The notes: a model not told the origin generated them from the letters alone. A DNA stretch of 7,575 bases from Bacteroidia bacterium (GCA_016650355.1 JAENVX010000176.1:1-7575), one strand, 5' to 3'; shown: positions 1 to 6,079, counted from the stretch's first letter. Program-made: numbers and translations.

Positions 1-490
1 TAAATGACTCTACATAATCATACCAGGGTGCAATATCTTTATATCGGATTGGCCAATCCACACCGTGTCCATCTTTTTTGTTTGCTTCAAAATCTAAATC
101 ACTCCAACGCCAGCTCATTCTGGCCCACAATAGAGAACGACCTCCCACTACATCACCGCGTATCCAATCAAATCGCTTCCTCTCCTCGTATGGATTTTCT
201 AAATCGTTGATGTAATAATGTTTGTTGTCGCCCCTAAATGAATAGTGACGGGCTTGCACAAAACTTTTTCTAATATCCTCTTGAGTTAGCTCCCCGCCAA
301 ATTCTATTTCCCACGGGTTTTTTGTTGCTGTTGGATAGTTGGGATGTTCTACCGGTTTTCCCCGTTCCAACATCAATACTTTCAATCCTTTTTCACACAG
401 CTCTTTTGCTGCCCAGCCTCCGCTGATACCAGAACCTACTACAATGGCATCGTAAGTATTTTCTTTCTTTGCTTTAATATTTAAATTCAT
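1..490 (-). CDS. GMC-family FAD-dependent oxidoreductase, N-terminal part (3' end outside window)
   Basis: The first 163 codons of a flavoprotein are visible; the stop codon lies beyond base 1. Near the N-terminus a beta-alpha-beta FAD-binding motif reads VVGSGISGG (GxGxxG at G19, G21 and G24). It is followed by LMLERG, whose Glu42 is at the position that binds the ADP ribose. Around residues 111-122 the stretch RGDVVGGRSLLW corresponds to the second glycine-rich FAD motif of the GMC family, in the form seen in gluconate 2-dehydrogenase alpha-type enzymes. Family knowledge suggests oxidation of a sugar, polyol or other alcohol with electrons passed to a cytochrome; the substrate cannot be told from this part. 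The ATG at 490 is chosen because an in-frame TGA lies four codons upstream. No twin-arginine leader is visible. The small 'subunit 3' gene that often sits upstream of such enzymes is absent here, although it could lie downstream. Confidence 0.88.
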   Translation of the reverse strand, partial: MNLNIKAKKENTYDAIVVGSGISGGWAAKELCEKGLKVLMLERGKPVEHPNYPTATKNPWEIEFGGELTQEDIRKSFVQARHYSFRGDNKHYYINDLENPYEERKRFDWIRGDVVGGRSLLWARMSWRWSDLDFEANKKDGHGVDWPIRYKDIAPWYDYVESF

Positions 491-861
491 GGACTTCTCT
501 CAGAGTTGAAAAATAAGAAGAAGTCGTCAAATGGCATAGCCATAGTTTATCAACGGCACAATTACGCTTACGCGATCTCTACTAAAAGAAAAAACTAGTT
601 AGGATCCGCTGAGTGTTAATGCTTACTTCAAGAATATTGCGATAAGAAACCCAATGAGCTAATGCATCCGGCCCAAAGCATCTAGCCTATAATTTGATCA
701 AATAATTTCTTTTCCGATGCCCTCCTGCTCGCCAAAGGAAAAATCCGGAAATGGCGAACGGAAATACAAAAACGAGATTAAACCAATATGTCCATATCCA
801 ATCTGCCGCATAAACCATAGGCACCAATTATGCGAATAATTTGATTTGAAGAACTCCCAAA
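491..861. other. Intergenic stretch without a confident gene
   Basis: These 371 bases separate the oxidoreductase from the secreted-protein locus. They contain a 43-codon minus-strand ORF (listed separately), and its frame stays open for another 30 codons or so after the stop. I see no terminator with a T-run, tRNA or insertion sequence. A weak candidate promoter for the oxidoreductase is TAATTGTG (557-564, minus strand; one mismatch to TAnnTTTG) with TTTT 19 bases upstream (584-587). That match is too poor to list as a site of its own. Confidence 0.5.
687..818 (-). CDS. Possible small single-pass membrane peptide (43 aa), or remnant of a larger gene
   Basis: I do not recognise this ORF. From the ATG at 818 it encodes 43 residues: a short start, a tryptophan- and phenylalanine-rich hydrophobic stretch of about 23 residues (WIWTYWFNLVFVFPFAISGF and on), then a basic tail with HRKR. 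This fits one membrane helix with its C-terminus in the cytoplasm. It starts 43 bases after the stop codon of the secreted-protein locus and on the same strand, so it could be read as a tail of that transcript. There is no clear ribosome binding site. An in-frame TAA lies four codons before the ATG, while another frame upstream is open. It may therefore be the decayed end of a longer membrane protein, or chance. Confidence 0.25.
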   Translation of the reverse strand: MVYAADWIWTYWFNLVFVFPFAISGFFLWRAGGHRKRNYLIKL

Positions 862-2946
862 CTATTCCTTTTCAAACTTTGTAACAAAAGTTCGATTGCG
901 TTGAGAAGCCTTTATAAAATAAGTGCCAACCGAATATGAGCCAACTGAGATAGTAACCTTATCACCATGTTTGGAGATTTGATCCATAACCTTGCCCGAT
1001 AAATTATAAACAACAATTCCCACTTCGGAACTAGCATCAAATGCTTTAAGATTTATAGTTAAGGTATTGCTTGTCGGATTTGGGTAAACAAAAAATCCAT
1101 CGTTACTGGCCGATTTGATATCTCCAGTAATCACTAAAAGCTGTTCAGTAGAAATTTCACTAGCACAATTATCAACGGTAACCTTTACTGAATACGATCC
1201 ACCATCTGTTGGGCTATATGTATTTGATACTTCATCAGCAATCAAAGTCCCATTCTTAAACCATTGATTGCCTGAGGCACTACTGGAAGTTAACACCGGA
1301 GTACCTGAACTTAGTCCCGTAGATGTTATTGTTGGCTTTACAGGGTTGATACAAAAAGATTGAGATACGGATAGCGCTTCATTAAAATTGCTATTCCCTG
1401 TTTGGTCTGCCTTAATTGCAACACTACCTGGTTTAACCAGCGTTACCTGATTACCTGATAGAGAAACTTTATCGGAAGTTGTGGAAAATTGAATACCAAG
1501 TCCTGAAGATGTTGTCGCTGTTAAGTTAAATGGTCCTTCACCAAATATTTTTGTTGCAACTGAATTGAAGGTAATAGTTTGATTGGCTTTGTTAACTGTC
1601 AGTAATTGAGTAACAACAGCAGCCGAGTTATAATTTTCATTACCCGCTTGACTTACTGTGATCGTTACAGTGCCTCCACTCATTATGGATACGGAATTAC
1701 CCGAAATAGTAGCAATTGATTGATCCGAGCTGGCGTATGAAACAGTCAAACCAGAACTAGCTATTGCAGACAAATTGAACGAAGCATCGCCAAAGGTTTT
1801 AGCCGTAAGTGAAGCAAAGGCAATTACCTGAGAAGCCTTGCTGACGGTCAAAACTTGAGGCACATCTGTCGCAGAATTGAAGTTGGCATTGCCAGCTTGC
1901 TTAGCGGTGATGGTTGTTGACCCCGCACCAACAATCGTAATGGTGCTTCCTGAGATAGTGGCTACAGATGTATTTGAACTTGAAAAAGACAGTGGCAACC
2001 CAGAGCTAGCGAACGCTATTGAAGTGCCGATCGTAAAAGGTGCAGAATCAACAATTACAGAAGGTAGTGGATTGAAAGTAATTGTTTGGCTTAGCTTTTC
2101 AACTGCCAGCAATCCTGCAAAATGAAAAGATTCTCCAAAATCAGGCTTGTAAATACCATTGCCGGGAAGCAAATTTGTTATTTCCCCGCTATTAATATTA
2201 TATCTAAATATGTTTCCAAAATGAACTCCGTAAATTTCTTTGTCGGGTAACTCAATCAGATTTCCAATTAATAGCTGCGAGTTTACTGGGAAAGAGTATT
2301 CAACATAATTCGAACCATCTGAATTTATGGAGTAAAGATATGGACCTAAAAAATTAGTGCCATATAATTTTCCGCTAGATGCCTCCAGAGGTACATTCTT
2401 AGATACCACGTTGAGATAAGAATAGTCCAAATCCTTAAGTTTTACCAAGCCAGTTCCATCTGTTTTGACTTTAAAGATTGTGCCCCCAAAATTCTGTCCA
2501 CCGCTTGTTGATACTCCAATAAGATCACCATTTGAATTCTGCCTTATCCCACAAGGTTTCGATCCTGTAGTATTTTCATAGATCGAAAAGTCAACTAAGA
2601 CGGAGAAGTTCGCTCCGGAAGGATTGATTTTATAGAGCAAACCCTTCGGGTTATCCTGATCGCTTGAAGTTACTCCGTAAAAATTTCCATCCGATCCTAA
2701 AACAATATCACCAACTGGATGACCCTGATTAAAGTCAAAATCTTTTAAGGTTGTAAAATCACTGCCGTCAAGCCTTATTTTAAAAATCTTTCCGGATGAA
2801 TAAAATTTTGTGGTTCCATAGAGAAAACCATCAGGAAGTTCTATCAGACGACCAACTGGTGAGTGACCAATAGCACCATCAAAGTCAAATATTTTTGTGT
2901 AGCCATAGATAACTCCAAAGTCGTTCACTCCTCCACGACTTGTCAT
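862..2946 (-). CDS. Main body of the T9SS-targeted GloVer/Ig-repeat protein (second reading frame)
   Basis: This is the open frame of 694 codons from the first ATG after the frameshift; that ATG is internal to the original gene, and the frame stays open back to 3120. It carries propeller repeats two to seven, each marked by a variant of LYGxTSxGG followed by IFKxxxDGS. The three Ig-like repeats lie at residues 285-531. The next domain, about residues 536-607, has a CIN...QWFKNG...GGSYSVKVTVDNC pattern typical of Ig/PKD-like modules in Bacteroidota adhesins. The last 80 or so residues begin FFVYPNPTSNTLTINL and end in TFVTKFEKE. This is the classic T9SS type A sorting domain, removed during export across the outer membrane. 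Read from this ATG, the product has no signal peptide and could not enter the Sec pathway. Confidence 0.8.
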   Translation of the reverse strand: MTSRGGVNDFGVIYGYTKIFDFDGAIGHSPVGRLIELPDGFLYGTTKFYSSGKIFKIRLDGSDFTTLKDFDFNQGHPVGDIVLGSDGNFYGVTSSDQDNPKGLLYKINPSGANFSVLVDFSIYENTTGSKPCGIRQNSNGDLIGVSTSGGQNFGGTIFKVKTDGTGLVKLKDLDYSYLNVVSKNVPLEASSGKLYGTNFLGPYLYSINSDGSNYVEYSFPVNSQLLIGNLIELPDKEIYGVHFGNIFRYNINSGEITNLLPGNGIYKPDFGESFHFAGLLAVEKLSQTITFNPLPSVIVDSAPFTIGTSIAFASSGLPLSFSSSNTSVATISGSTITIVGAGSTTITAKQAGNANFNSATDVPQVLTVSKASQVIAFASLTAKTFGDASFNLSAIASSGLTVSYASSDQSIATISGNSVSIMSGGTVTITVSQAGNENYNSAAVVTQLLTVNKANQTITFNSVATKIFGEGPFNLTATTSSGLGIQFSTTSDKVSLSGNQVTLVKPGSVAIKADQTGNSNFNEALSVSQSFCINPVKPTITSTGLSSGTPVLTSSSASGNQWFKNGTLIADEVSNTYSPTDGGSYSVKVTVDNCASEISTEQLLVITGDIKSASNDGFFVYPNPTSNTLTINLKAFDASSEVGIVVYNLSGKVMDQISKHGDKVTISVGSYSVGTYFIKASQRNRTFVTKFEKE
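1354..2094 (-). repeat. Three tandem Ig-like repeats of about 80 residues
   Basis: The copies lie at 1837-2094, 1588-1836 and 1354-1587 (86, 83 and 78 residues). Each begins with xQxIxF, has an SSGL...S.S motif in the middle, then an ISG or LSG strand, a glycine plus VTI/TITA strand and a Q-x-GN-x-N[FY] turn, and ends in a Q-x-LTVxK-like linker. This is the Big/MBG-like bacterial Ig module common in Bacteroidota surface proteins, where it acts as a stalk. The third copy is the most diverged and loses the LTVNK ending, running into SFCINPVKP. Confidence 0.85.
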
Positions 2947-3155
2947 CCCATAAAGGAATCCATTGGAAGCCTGGATTAAACTTCCCTTTGGTTCAGATCC
3001 ATCTGGGTTGGATTCGAATCGCTTTTGAATTTGAAGATCCGATCCATCTGTGTTTACGCTATAGACAATACCATATCCTGCACCCTGATCAGGGTTTTCT
3101 CCCCCTGATAACCTCCTGTGCTAGTTACCCCCCACAATCTAAACTGCTGAGTTTG
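2098..3155 (-). repeat. About seven GloVer-type beta-propeller repeats (protein-level)
   Basis: After correcting the frame, seven degenerate repeats of about 40-60 residues can be lined up on their openings: RLWGVTSTGG, FLYGMTSRGG, FLYGTTKFYS, NFYGVTSSDQ, DLIGVSTSGG, KLYGTNFLGP and EIYGVHFGN. Most are followed by an IF/IY-K-DG strand and a hydrophobic ending such as LIELPDG or LGSDG. Seven copies fit a seven-bladed propeller, which is inference from the count. The second repeat (GVIYGYTKIFDFD) is short: it seems to lack the seven or so residues of the DGS loop. Confidence 0.7.
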
Positions 3156-3212
3156 AGCATGTAGATATGTGAGGTGAAAAACACAAAGTAGAAATAGAAA
3201 TATCTTATTCAT
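3054..3212 (-). CDS. N-terminal fragment: signal peptide and start of first propeller repeat
   Basis: This first reading frame of the broken locus gives 52 residues. It starts MNKIFLFLLCVFHLTYLHAQ, a Sec signal peptide with one lysine, a hydrophobic core and a probable cleavage site after LHA. It continues with TQQFRLWGVTSTGG, the opening of a GloVer repeat, then passes the G run and reads nonsense to a TAG at 3054. An upstream non-ATG start in the same frame (3263) would bury the signal peptide behind 17 residues and is unlikely. No strong Shine-Dalgarno sequence precedes the ATG, which is usual in Bacteroidota. Confidence 0.7.
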   Translation of the reverse strand: MNKIFLFLLCVFHLTYLHAQTQQFRLWGVTSTGGYQGEKTLIRVQDMVLSIA

Positions 3213-3364
3213 GTGATCAGAAATTACAATTCTAAATAACTCGATTTGAGAAATGGAAAGCAATACTCATAAAGTGGTATTTTTTTAATCAAAAAGGTCG
3301 TTTCTGATTCCCTTTTCAGTTCTTCAAAAAATGGAATTCCACTTATCTAGACCATAGGTCTAAT

Positions 3365-3396
3365 AAAAAAAGGGAGCTCATGGCTCCCTTTTTTTT
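3365..3396 (-). terminator. tsf: Intrinsic terminator after tsf (usable on both strands)
   Basis: A perfect stem, GGGAGC (3372-3377) with GCTCCC (3383-3388), has a five-base loop and is flanked by seven A's on one side and eight T's on the other. It begins 21 bases past the tsf stop codon. Because A- and T-runs flank both sides it can end transcription in either direction. It also insulates the downstream secreted-protein gene from tsf transcription. Confidence 0.92.
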
Positions 3397-3416
3397 CTCA
3401 TAAATTATAGGTTCGA

Positions 3417-4250
3417 TTACCCTATCGCTATACGTTTGAAATCGGCAACAGCCAATCCTTTAGAAACGCTATCCAAATATTGCGCAACGGTCTTTGAGTT
3501 GTCTTTCACAAATGGTTGATGCACTAATGTGTTGTCTTTAAAGAATTTATTCATCTTGCCCTGCGCAATTTTCTCTACCATGTTCTCTGGTTTACCTTCT
3601 GCTATGATCATTGCCTTTGCAATTTCGAGTTCTTTGGCGATAATAGCAGGGTCAATGTTCTTCTCATCAACAGCTACAGGATTCATCGCTGCAATCTGCA
3701 TACCCACATCTTTGCCGGCATCGGTCACGTCTTTACCATTCACACCTTTCAATGATACCAACACGCCTAACTTACTTCCTGCGTGGATGTACGGAACAAC
3801 CGCTTCCCCAACCATGTGTACATAGGCAGAAACTTCAAGTTTCTCTCCGATTTTGCCAACCAACTCGGTGATTTTATCATGCAAGGTAAGGTCTCCAGCT
3901 TTCTCAGCCAACAAAGCTTCTTTGGTAGCTGGCTTTTTTGCGAATGCAGTTTCAACGATCAACTTACCAAGACTTTGGAATTCTTCGTTTTTCGCAACAA
4001 AGTCCGTTTCACAATTCAATGCGATCAAGATAGCTTCTTTCTTATCATCACTAACTTTAATAAATACTGAACCTTCTTTCGCATCTCTGTCCGAACGAGA
4101 AGCTGAAACTTTCTGGCCCTTCTTTCTTAATATTTCAATTGCTTTTTCAAAATCACCATCGGCTTCGGTCAAAGCTTTTTTACAATCCATCATGCCGGCA
4201 CCTGTCATGGTGCGGAGCTTATTTACATCTTGTGCAGTAATTGCTGACAT
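3417..4250 (-). CDS. tsf: Elongation factor Ts (EF-Ts)
   Basis: EF-Ts is the cytoplasmic nucleotide exchange factor that strips GDP from EF-Tu so that it can rebind GTP and aminoacyl-tRNA. The 277-residue protein opens with the UBA-like N-terminal domain (ITAQDVNKLRTMTGAGMMDC and on). It then carries the signature TDFVAKN at residues 82-88, whose Asp-Phe pair inserts next to the EF-Tu nucleotide site and displaces magnesium. Two core subdomains follow (about 55-140 and 140-270), including NPVAVDEKNIDP and the late HQPFVKD stretch. Length is within the range of the family (about 270-300). The ATG at 4250 fits the conserved N-terminus; no Shine-Dalgarno is seen upstream, only AT-rich sequence. 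The gene follows rpsB after a 149-base gap containing a terminator, so it should have its own promoter or depend on read-through. I found no convincing TAnnTTTG box in the gap. Confidence 0.98.
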   Translation of the reverse strand: MSAITAQDVNKLRTMTGAGMMDCKKALTEADGDFEKAIEILRKKGQKVSASRSDRDAKEGSVFIKVSDDKKEAILIALNCETDFVAKNEEFQSLGKLIVETAFAKKPATKEALLAEKAGDLTLHDKITELVGKIGEKLEVSAYVHMVGEAVVPYIHAGSKLGVLVSLKGVNGKDVTDAGKDVGMQIAAMNPVAVDEKNIDPAIIAKELEIAKAMIIAEGKPENMVEKIAQGKMNKFFKDNTLVHQPFVKDNSKTVAQYLDSVSKGLAVADFKRIAIG

Positions 4251-4295
4251 ACTTATTTAGATTTAAATTTTATAAATTATTCCTAACTCTAGTTC

Positions 4296-4325
4296 AAAAA
4301 AAAACACCGGCTGGTTGGCCGATGT
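4296..4325 (-). terminator. rpsB: Intrinsic terminator between rpsB and tsf
   Basis: Read on the minus strand, ACATCGGC (4325-4318) pairs with GCCGGTGT (4311-4304) across a six-base loop, with one T-G wobble. The stem runs straight into nine T's (4304-4296). It lies 75 bases after the rpsB stop codon and 46 bases before the tsf start codon. It would end the ribosomal protein transcript or attenuate entry into tsf. Confidence 0.85.
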
Positions 4326-4344
4326 CATCTTATTTTTATCGTCC

Positions 4345-4392
4345 ATTGACAACTACAGATGACAACTAACATTGTCAATTGAGAATTGTCAA
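4345..4392. repeat. Cluster of four TTGTCAA/TTGACAA heptamers
   Basis: In the plus-strand reading TGACAACTA occurs at 4347-4355 and again at 4360-4368, a 13-base period. TTGTCAA then occurs in the opposite sense at 4372-4378 and 4386-4392. ATTGACAA (4345-4352) and TTGTCAAT (4372-4379) form a perfect 8-bp inverted repeat with a 19-base loop, and a nested 6-bp pair (4360-4365 with 4372-4377) has a 6-base loop. The cluster sits between the rpsB stop codon and the terminator. It resembles short low-complexity intergenic repeats seen in some Bacteroidota; no function can be assigned. Confidence 0.6.
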
Positions 4393-4399
4393 CTGACCA

Positions 4400-5170
4400 T
4401 TATTTTGTCTCTTCTACAGGCTCGTCTACTTTTCTCTTCTCCTCTTCATCTTTCTTATGACCAGCCTCTTCCTTATCCTTCTTACGTTCCATCAACGCCT
4501 CTTCAATTTCTTTACCGATGTAGGTAGTTAAAATGGAAATTGATTTGAATGCATCGTCATTGGCAGGTATAGGGAAATCAATATCAGAAGGGTCTGAGTT
4601 GGTATCCACCATTGCAAACACGGGGATGTTCAACTTTTGAGCTTCAGACACGGCAATGTGCTCGCGCTTCACATCAATTACAAAAAGCGCTGCGGGAAGA
4701 CGGTTAAGATCGGTGATACCGCCTAACAATTTCTCCAACTTCGCTTTTTCACGTGTGATCATCAATCGCTCGCGCTTAGCCAAATTGTTGAACGCCTCAT
4801 CTTTCATCAACTTATCAATCTGCGCAAGCTTTTTCAATGACTTGCGGATCGTTGCAAAGTTAGTAAGCATACCACCCAACCAACGCTCCGTAACGAAAGG
4901 CATGTTTAGGCGTACAGCTTCTTCTTTGATAATGTCTTTGGCTTGCTTCTTAGTAGCCACGAACATGATCTTACGTCCCGAACGCACAATATTCTTCAGT
5001 GAGAAGCATGCCTCCTCAAGGCACTTAATAGTTTTGTTTAAATCGATAATGTGGATACCGTTGTTTTCCATAAAGATGTACTCTGCCATCTTAGGATTCC
5101 ATTTACGGGTAAGGTGGCCAAAGTGCACACCTGCATCCATCAATTGTTCTGTTGTTAGTTTATTTGCCAT
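4400..5170 (-). CDS. rpsB: 30S ribosomal protein S2
   Basis: S2 is a late-assembling protein of the small subunit, placed between its head and body, where it helps S1 and mRNA to bind. The 256-residue protein shows the family hallmarks: LMDAGVHFGHLTRKWNPKM near the N-terminus, IHIIDLNKT, the FVATKKQA strand, RWLGGMLTNF at about 96-105, and the late PVFAMVDTNSDP and IPANDDA segments. After the S2 core a tail of some 34 residues is almost all Lys, Glu and Asp (KKDKEEAGHKKDEEEKRK and on), making the protein longer than E. coli S2 (241). The start is the ATG at 5170: MANKLT fits the family, and AAAGGA (5180-5185) stands nine bases upstream. A longer frame to 5233 overlaps rpsI and starts without an ATG, so I rejected it. 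The gene follows rpsI after 22 bases. Confidence 0.98.
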   Translation of the reverse strand: MANKLTTEQLMDAGVHFGHLTRKWNPKMAEYIFMENNGIHIIDLNKTIKCLEEACFSLKNIVRSGRKIMFVATKKQAKDIIKEEAVRLNMPFVTERWLGGMLTNFATIRKSLKKLAQIDKLMKDEAFNNLAKRERLMITREKAKLEKLLGGITDLNRLPAALFVIDVKREHIAVSEAQKLNIPVFAMVDTNSDPSDIDFPIPANDDAFKSISILTTYIGKEIEEALMERKKDKEEAGHKKDEEEKRKVDEPVEETK

Positions 5171-5192
5171 GCTGCTCTTTCCTTTATATCGA

Positions 5193-5579
5193 TTAACGCT
5201 TGCTGAACTGGAACTTCTTTCTTGCCTTTGCACGACCTGGTTTCTTTCTTTCCACCATGCGTGAATCGCGGGTCATCAACCCTTCTTTTCTCAAGGCAGG
5301 CTTAAATTCAGCGTTAATAATTACCAATGCACGGGATATACCCAAACGAATGGCTTCTGCCTGCCCTTTGCTACCACCACCTTCAACGTTTACGGAAACA
5401 TCATATTGACCGTCCGTCTTTGAAATTGTAAATGCTTGCCTTACTGTGGTCTGAAGTATTTCAGATTTGAAATAATCGTTAAGGTCTTTTCCATTAACCT
5501 TAATTTCACCTTTTCCCGGTTGTGTATACAATCTAGCGATTGATGTCTTTCTTCTTCCTATGGTATTGATAATTTCCAT
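5193..5579 (-). CDS. rpsI: 30S ribosomal protein S9
   Basis: S9 binds the 3' domain of 16S rRNA in the head of the small subunit, and its C-terminal tail reaches the P-site tRNA anticodon stem. The 128-residue product is full length. It begins with NTIGRRKTSIARLY, contains the conserved GGGSKGQAEAIRLGISRAL segment (about 67-85) and LRKEGLMTRDSRMVERKKPG. It ends with the basic tail KARKKFQFSKR, whose final lysine-arginine is the tRNA-contacting end in the family. The ATG at 5579 directly follows the rplM stop codon with no base between (TAG then ATG). Translation is therefore probably coupled to rplM, as usual for this L13-S9 pair. Confidence 0.98.
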   Translation of the reverse strand: MEIINTIGRRKTSIARLYTQPGKGEIKVNGKDLNDYFKSEILQTTVRQAFTISKTDGQYDVSVNVEGGGSKGQAEAIRLGISRALVIINAEFKPALRKEGLMTRDSRMVERKKPGRAKARKKFQFSKR

Positions 5580-6026
5580 CTATCCGAATTTTATTGCTTT
5601 TGGTTGTTGTGCCTCATGAGGGTGTTCTGTGCCTGCATAAACATGCAAACTTCTGTAAAGTTGGCGTCCTATTGTGTTTTTGGGTAGCATTCCGCGAACG
5701 GCATGTTCAATCAAACGCTCAGGATGTTTCGCTCTGATCATTGATGGTGAAAGCTCGCGCTGACCTCCTGGATAACCAGAATAGGTGAAAAGAACCCTAT
5801 TGGTCTCTTTCTTTCCCGTCAACTTTACCTTTTCTGCATTGATCACCACCACATGATCCCCACAATCTGTATTTGGGGTATAACCTGGTTTGGTCTTACC
5901 ACGAATGATTTTTGCCACCTGACTGGCAATCCGGCCTAATATTTGGCCTTCCGCATCCACCAAAACCCAATTCTTTTCTGCTGCCGCATTATTGGTGTTG
6001 ATAGTCTTATAACTGTTGTGATCCAC
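5580..6026 (-). CDS. rplM: 50S ribosomal protein L13 (GTG start)
   Basis: L13 is an early-assembling protein of the large subunit that binds 23S rRNA. The sequence has the family pattern: SYKTINTN, WVLVDAEGQILGRIAS, KPGYTPNTDCGD, the VKLTGKK strand, YSGYPGGQR, and the GMLPKNTIGRQLYRSLHVYAG signature, ending AQQPKAIKFG. The start is not an ATG. I choose the GTG at 6026, giving 148 residues, because the product then begins M-DHNSYKT like other Bacteroidota L13 proteins and AAAAGG (6034-6039) stands seven bases upstream. The only other option is a TTG at 6047, which adds seven residues and has no ribosome binding site. The gene heads the cluster with rpsI and rpsB and has a promoter about 55 bases upstream. 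Confidence 0.95.
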   Translation of the reverse strand: MDHNSYKTINTNNAAAEKNWVLVDAEGQILGRIASQVAKIIRGKTKPGYTPNTDCGDHVVVINAEKVKLTGKKETNRVLFTYSGYPGGQRELSPSMIRAKHPERLIEHAVRGMLPKNTIGRQLYRSLHVYAGTEHPHEAQQPKAIKFG

Positions 6027-6033
6027 TTTTTTG

Positions 6034-6039
6034 CCTTTT
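6034..6039 (-). promoter_or_regulatory. rplM: Ribosome binding site deciding the rplM start
   Basis: AAAAGG on the minus strand lies seven bases before the GTG at 6026, a good Shine-Dalgarno distance. It falls inside the coding stretch that a TTG start at 6047 would imply, which argues for the GTG. Most other genes in this window lack such a site, the clearest exception being rpsB. Confidence 0.7.
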
Positions 6040-6061
6040 AAATCCAATAAAATACACTAAC

Positions 6062-6076
6062 CCCTTTCAAAAAGGG
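6062..6076. other. Short perfect hairpin at the start of the rplM leader
   Basis: CCCTTT (6062-6067) and AAAGGG (6071-6076) form a perfect 6-bp stem with a 3-base loop. It begins four bases after the -7 box, so the transcription start should fall at or within it. It could be an operator-like palindrome or a small 5' leader hairpin. There is no following T-run on the minus strand, so it is not a terminator for the pseudouridine synthase gene. Confidence 0.5.
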
Positions 6077-6079
6077 ACA

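Larger units (their letters stand above)
862..3212 (-). pseudogene. Frameshifted secreted GloVer-propeller / Ig-repeat protein with T9SS sorting domain (full locus)
   Basis: This is one gene read in two frames; with one base restored it would encode 783 residues. In order it has a signal peptide (about residues 1-19, cleavage near LHA/QTQ), seven propeller repeats (about 20-372), three Ig-like repeats (about 374-620), one further Ig-like domain (about 625-695) and a C-terminal type IX secretion sorting domain (about 701-783). The frames meet near a GGGGG run at 3101-3105. Adding one G gives YQGGENPDQGAGYGIVYSVN, which restores the repeat pattern. Without the fix the first frame ends at 3054. 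The family is 'choice-of-anchor tandem repeat GloVer-containing' proteins, exported to the surface or medium and of unknown ligand. I infer a recent loss, a phase-variable gene or a sequencing error. The start at 3212 is chosen because it places a lysine and hydrophobic core at the N-terminus. Confidence 0.8.

Noticed and set aside
4..210. Plus-strand ORF of 68 codons at the left edge
   Set aside because: The opposite strand encodes the conserved FAD oxidoreductase through this whole stretch.
1354..2094. Repeat block as a CRISPR array or DNA-level satellite
   Set aside because: The periodicity is at the protein level (about 80 codons) with diverged nucleotides and no spacer pattern.
1877..2125. 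Plus-strand ORF of 82 codons opposite the Ig-like repeats
   Set aside because: Its composition mirrors the low-complexity Val/Thr/Ser repeat on the other strand; no independent coding evidence.
4251..4298. Promoter for tsf (TAATTTAT at 4272-4279 with TTTG at 4295-4298)
   Set aside because: The spacer is only 15 bases and the -7 box is imperfect; AT-rich DNA gives such matches easily.
5171..5233. Longer N-terminus for S2 overlapping rpsI
   Set aside because: It has a non-ATG start, is rich in Ser and Arg because it is the rpsI tail read out of frame, and there is a good ribosome binding site at 5180-5185 for the shorter form.
3853..5264. Plus-strand ORFs of up to 202 codons opposite tsf and rpsB
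   Set aside because: They are antisense shadows of unmistakable conserved genes, with no family features and no ribosome binding sites.
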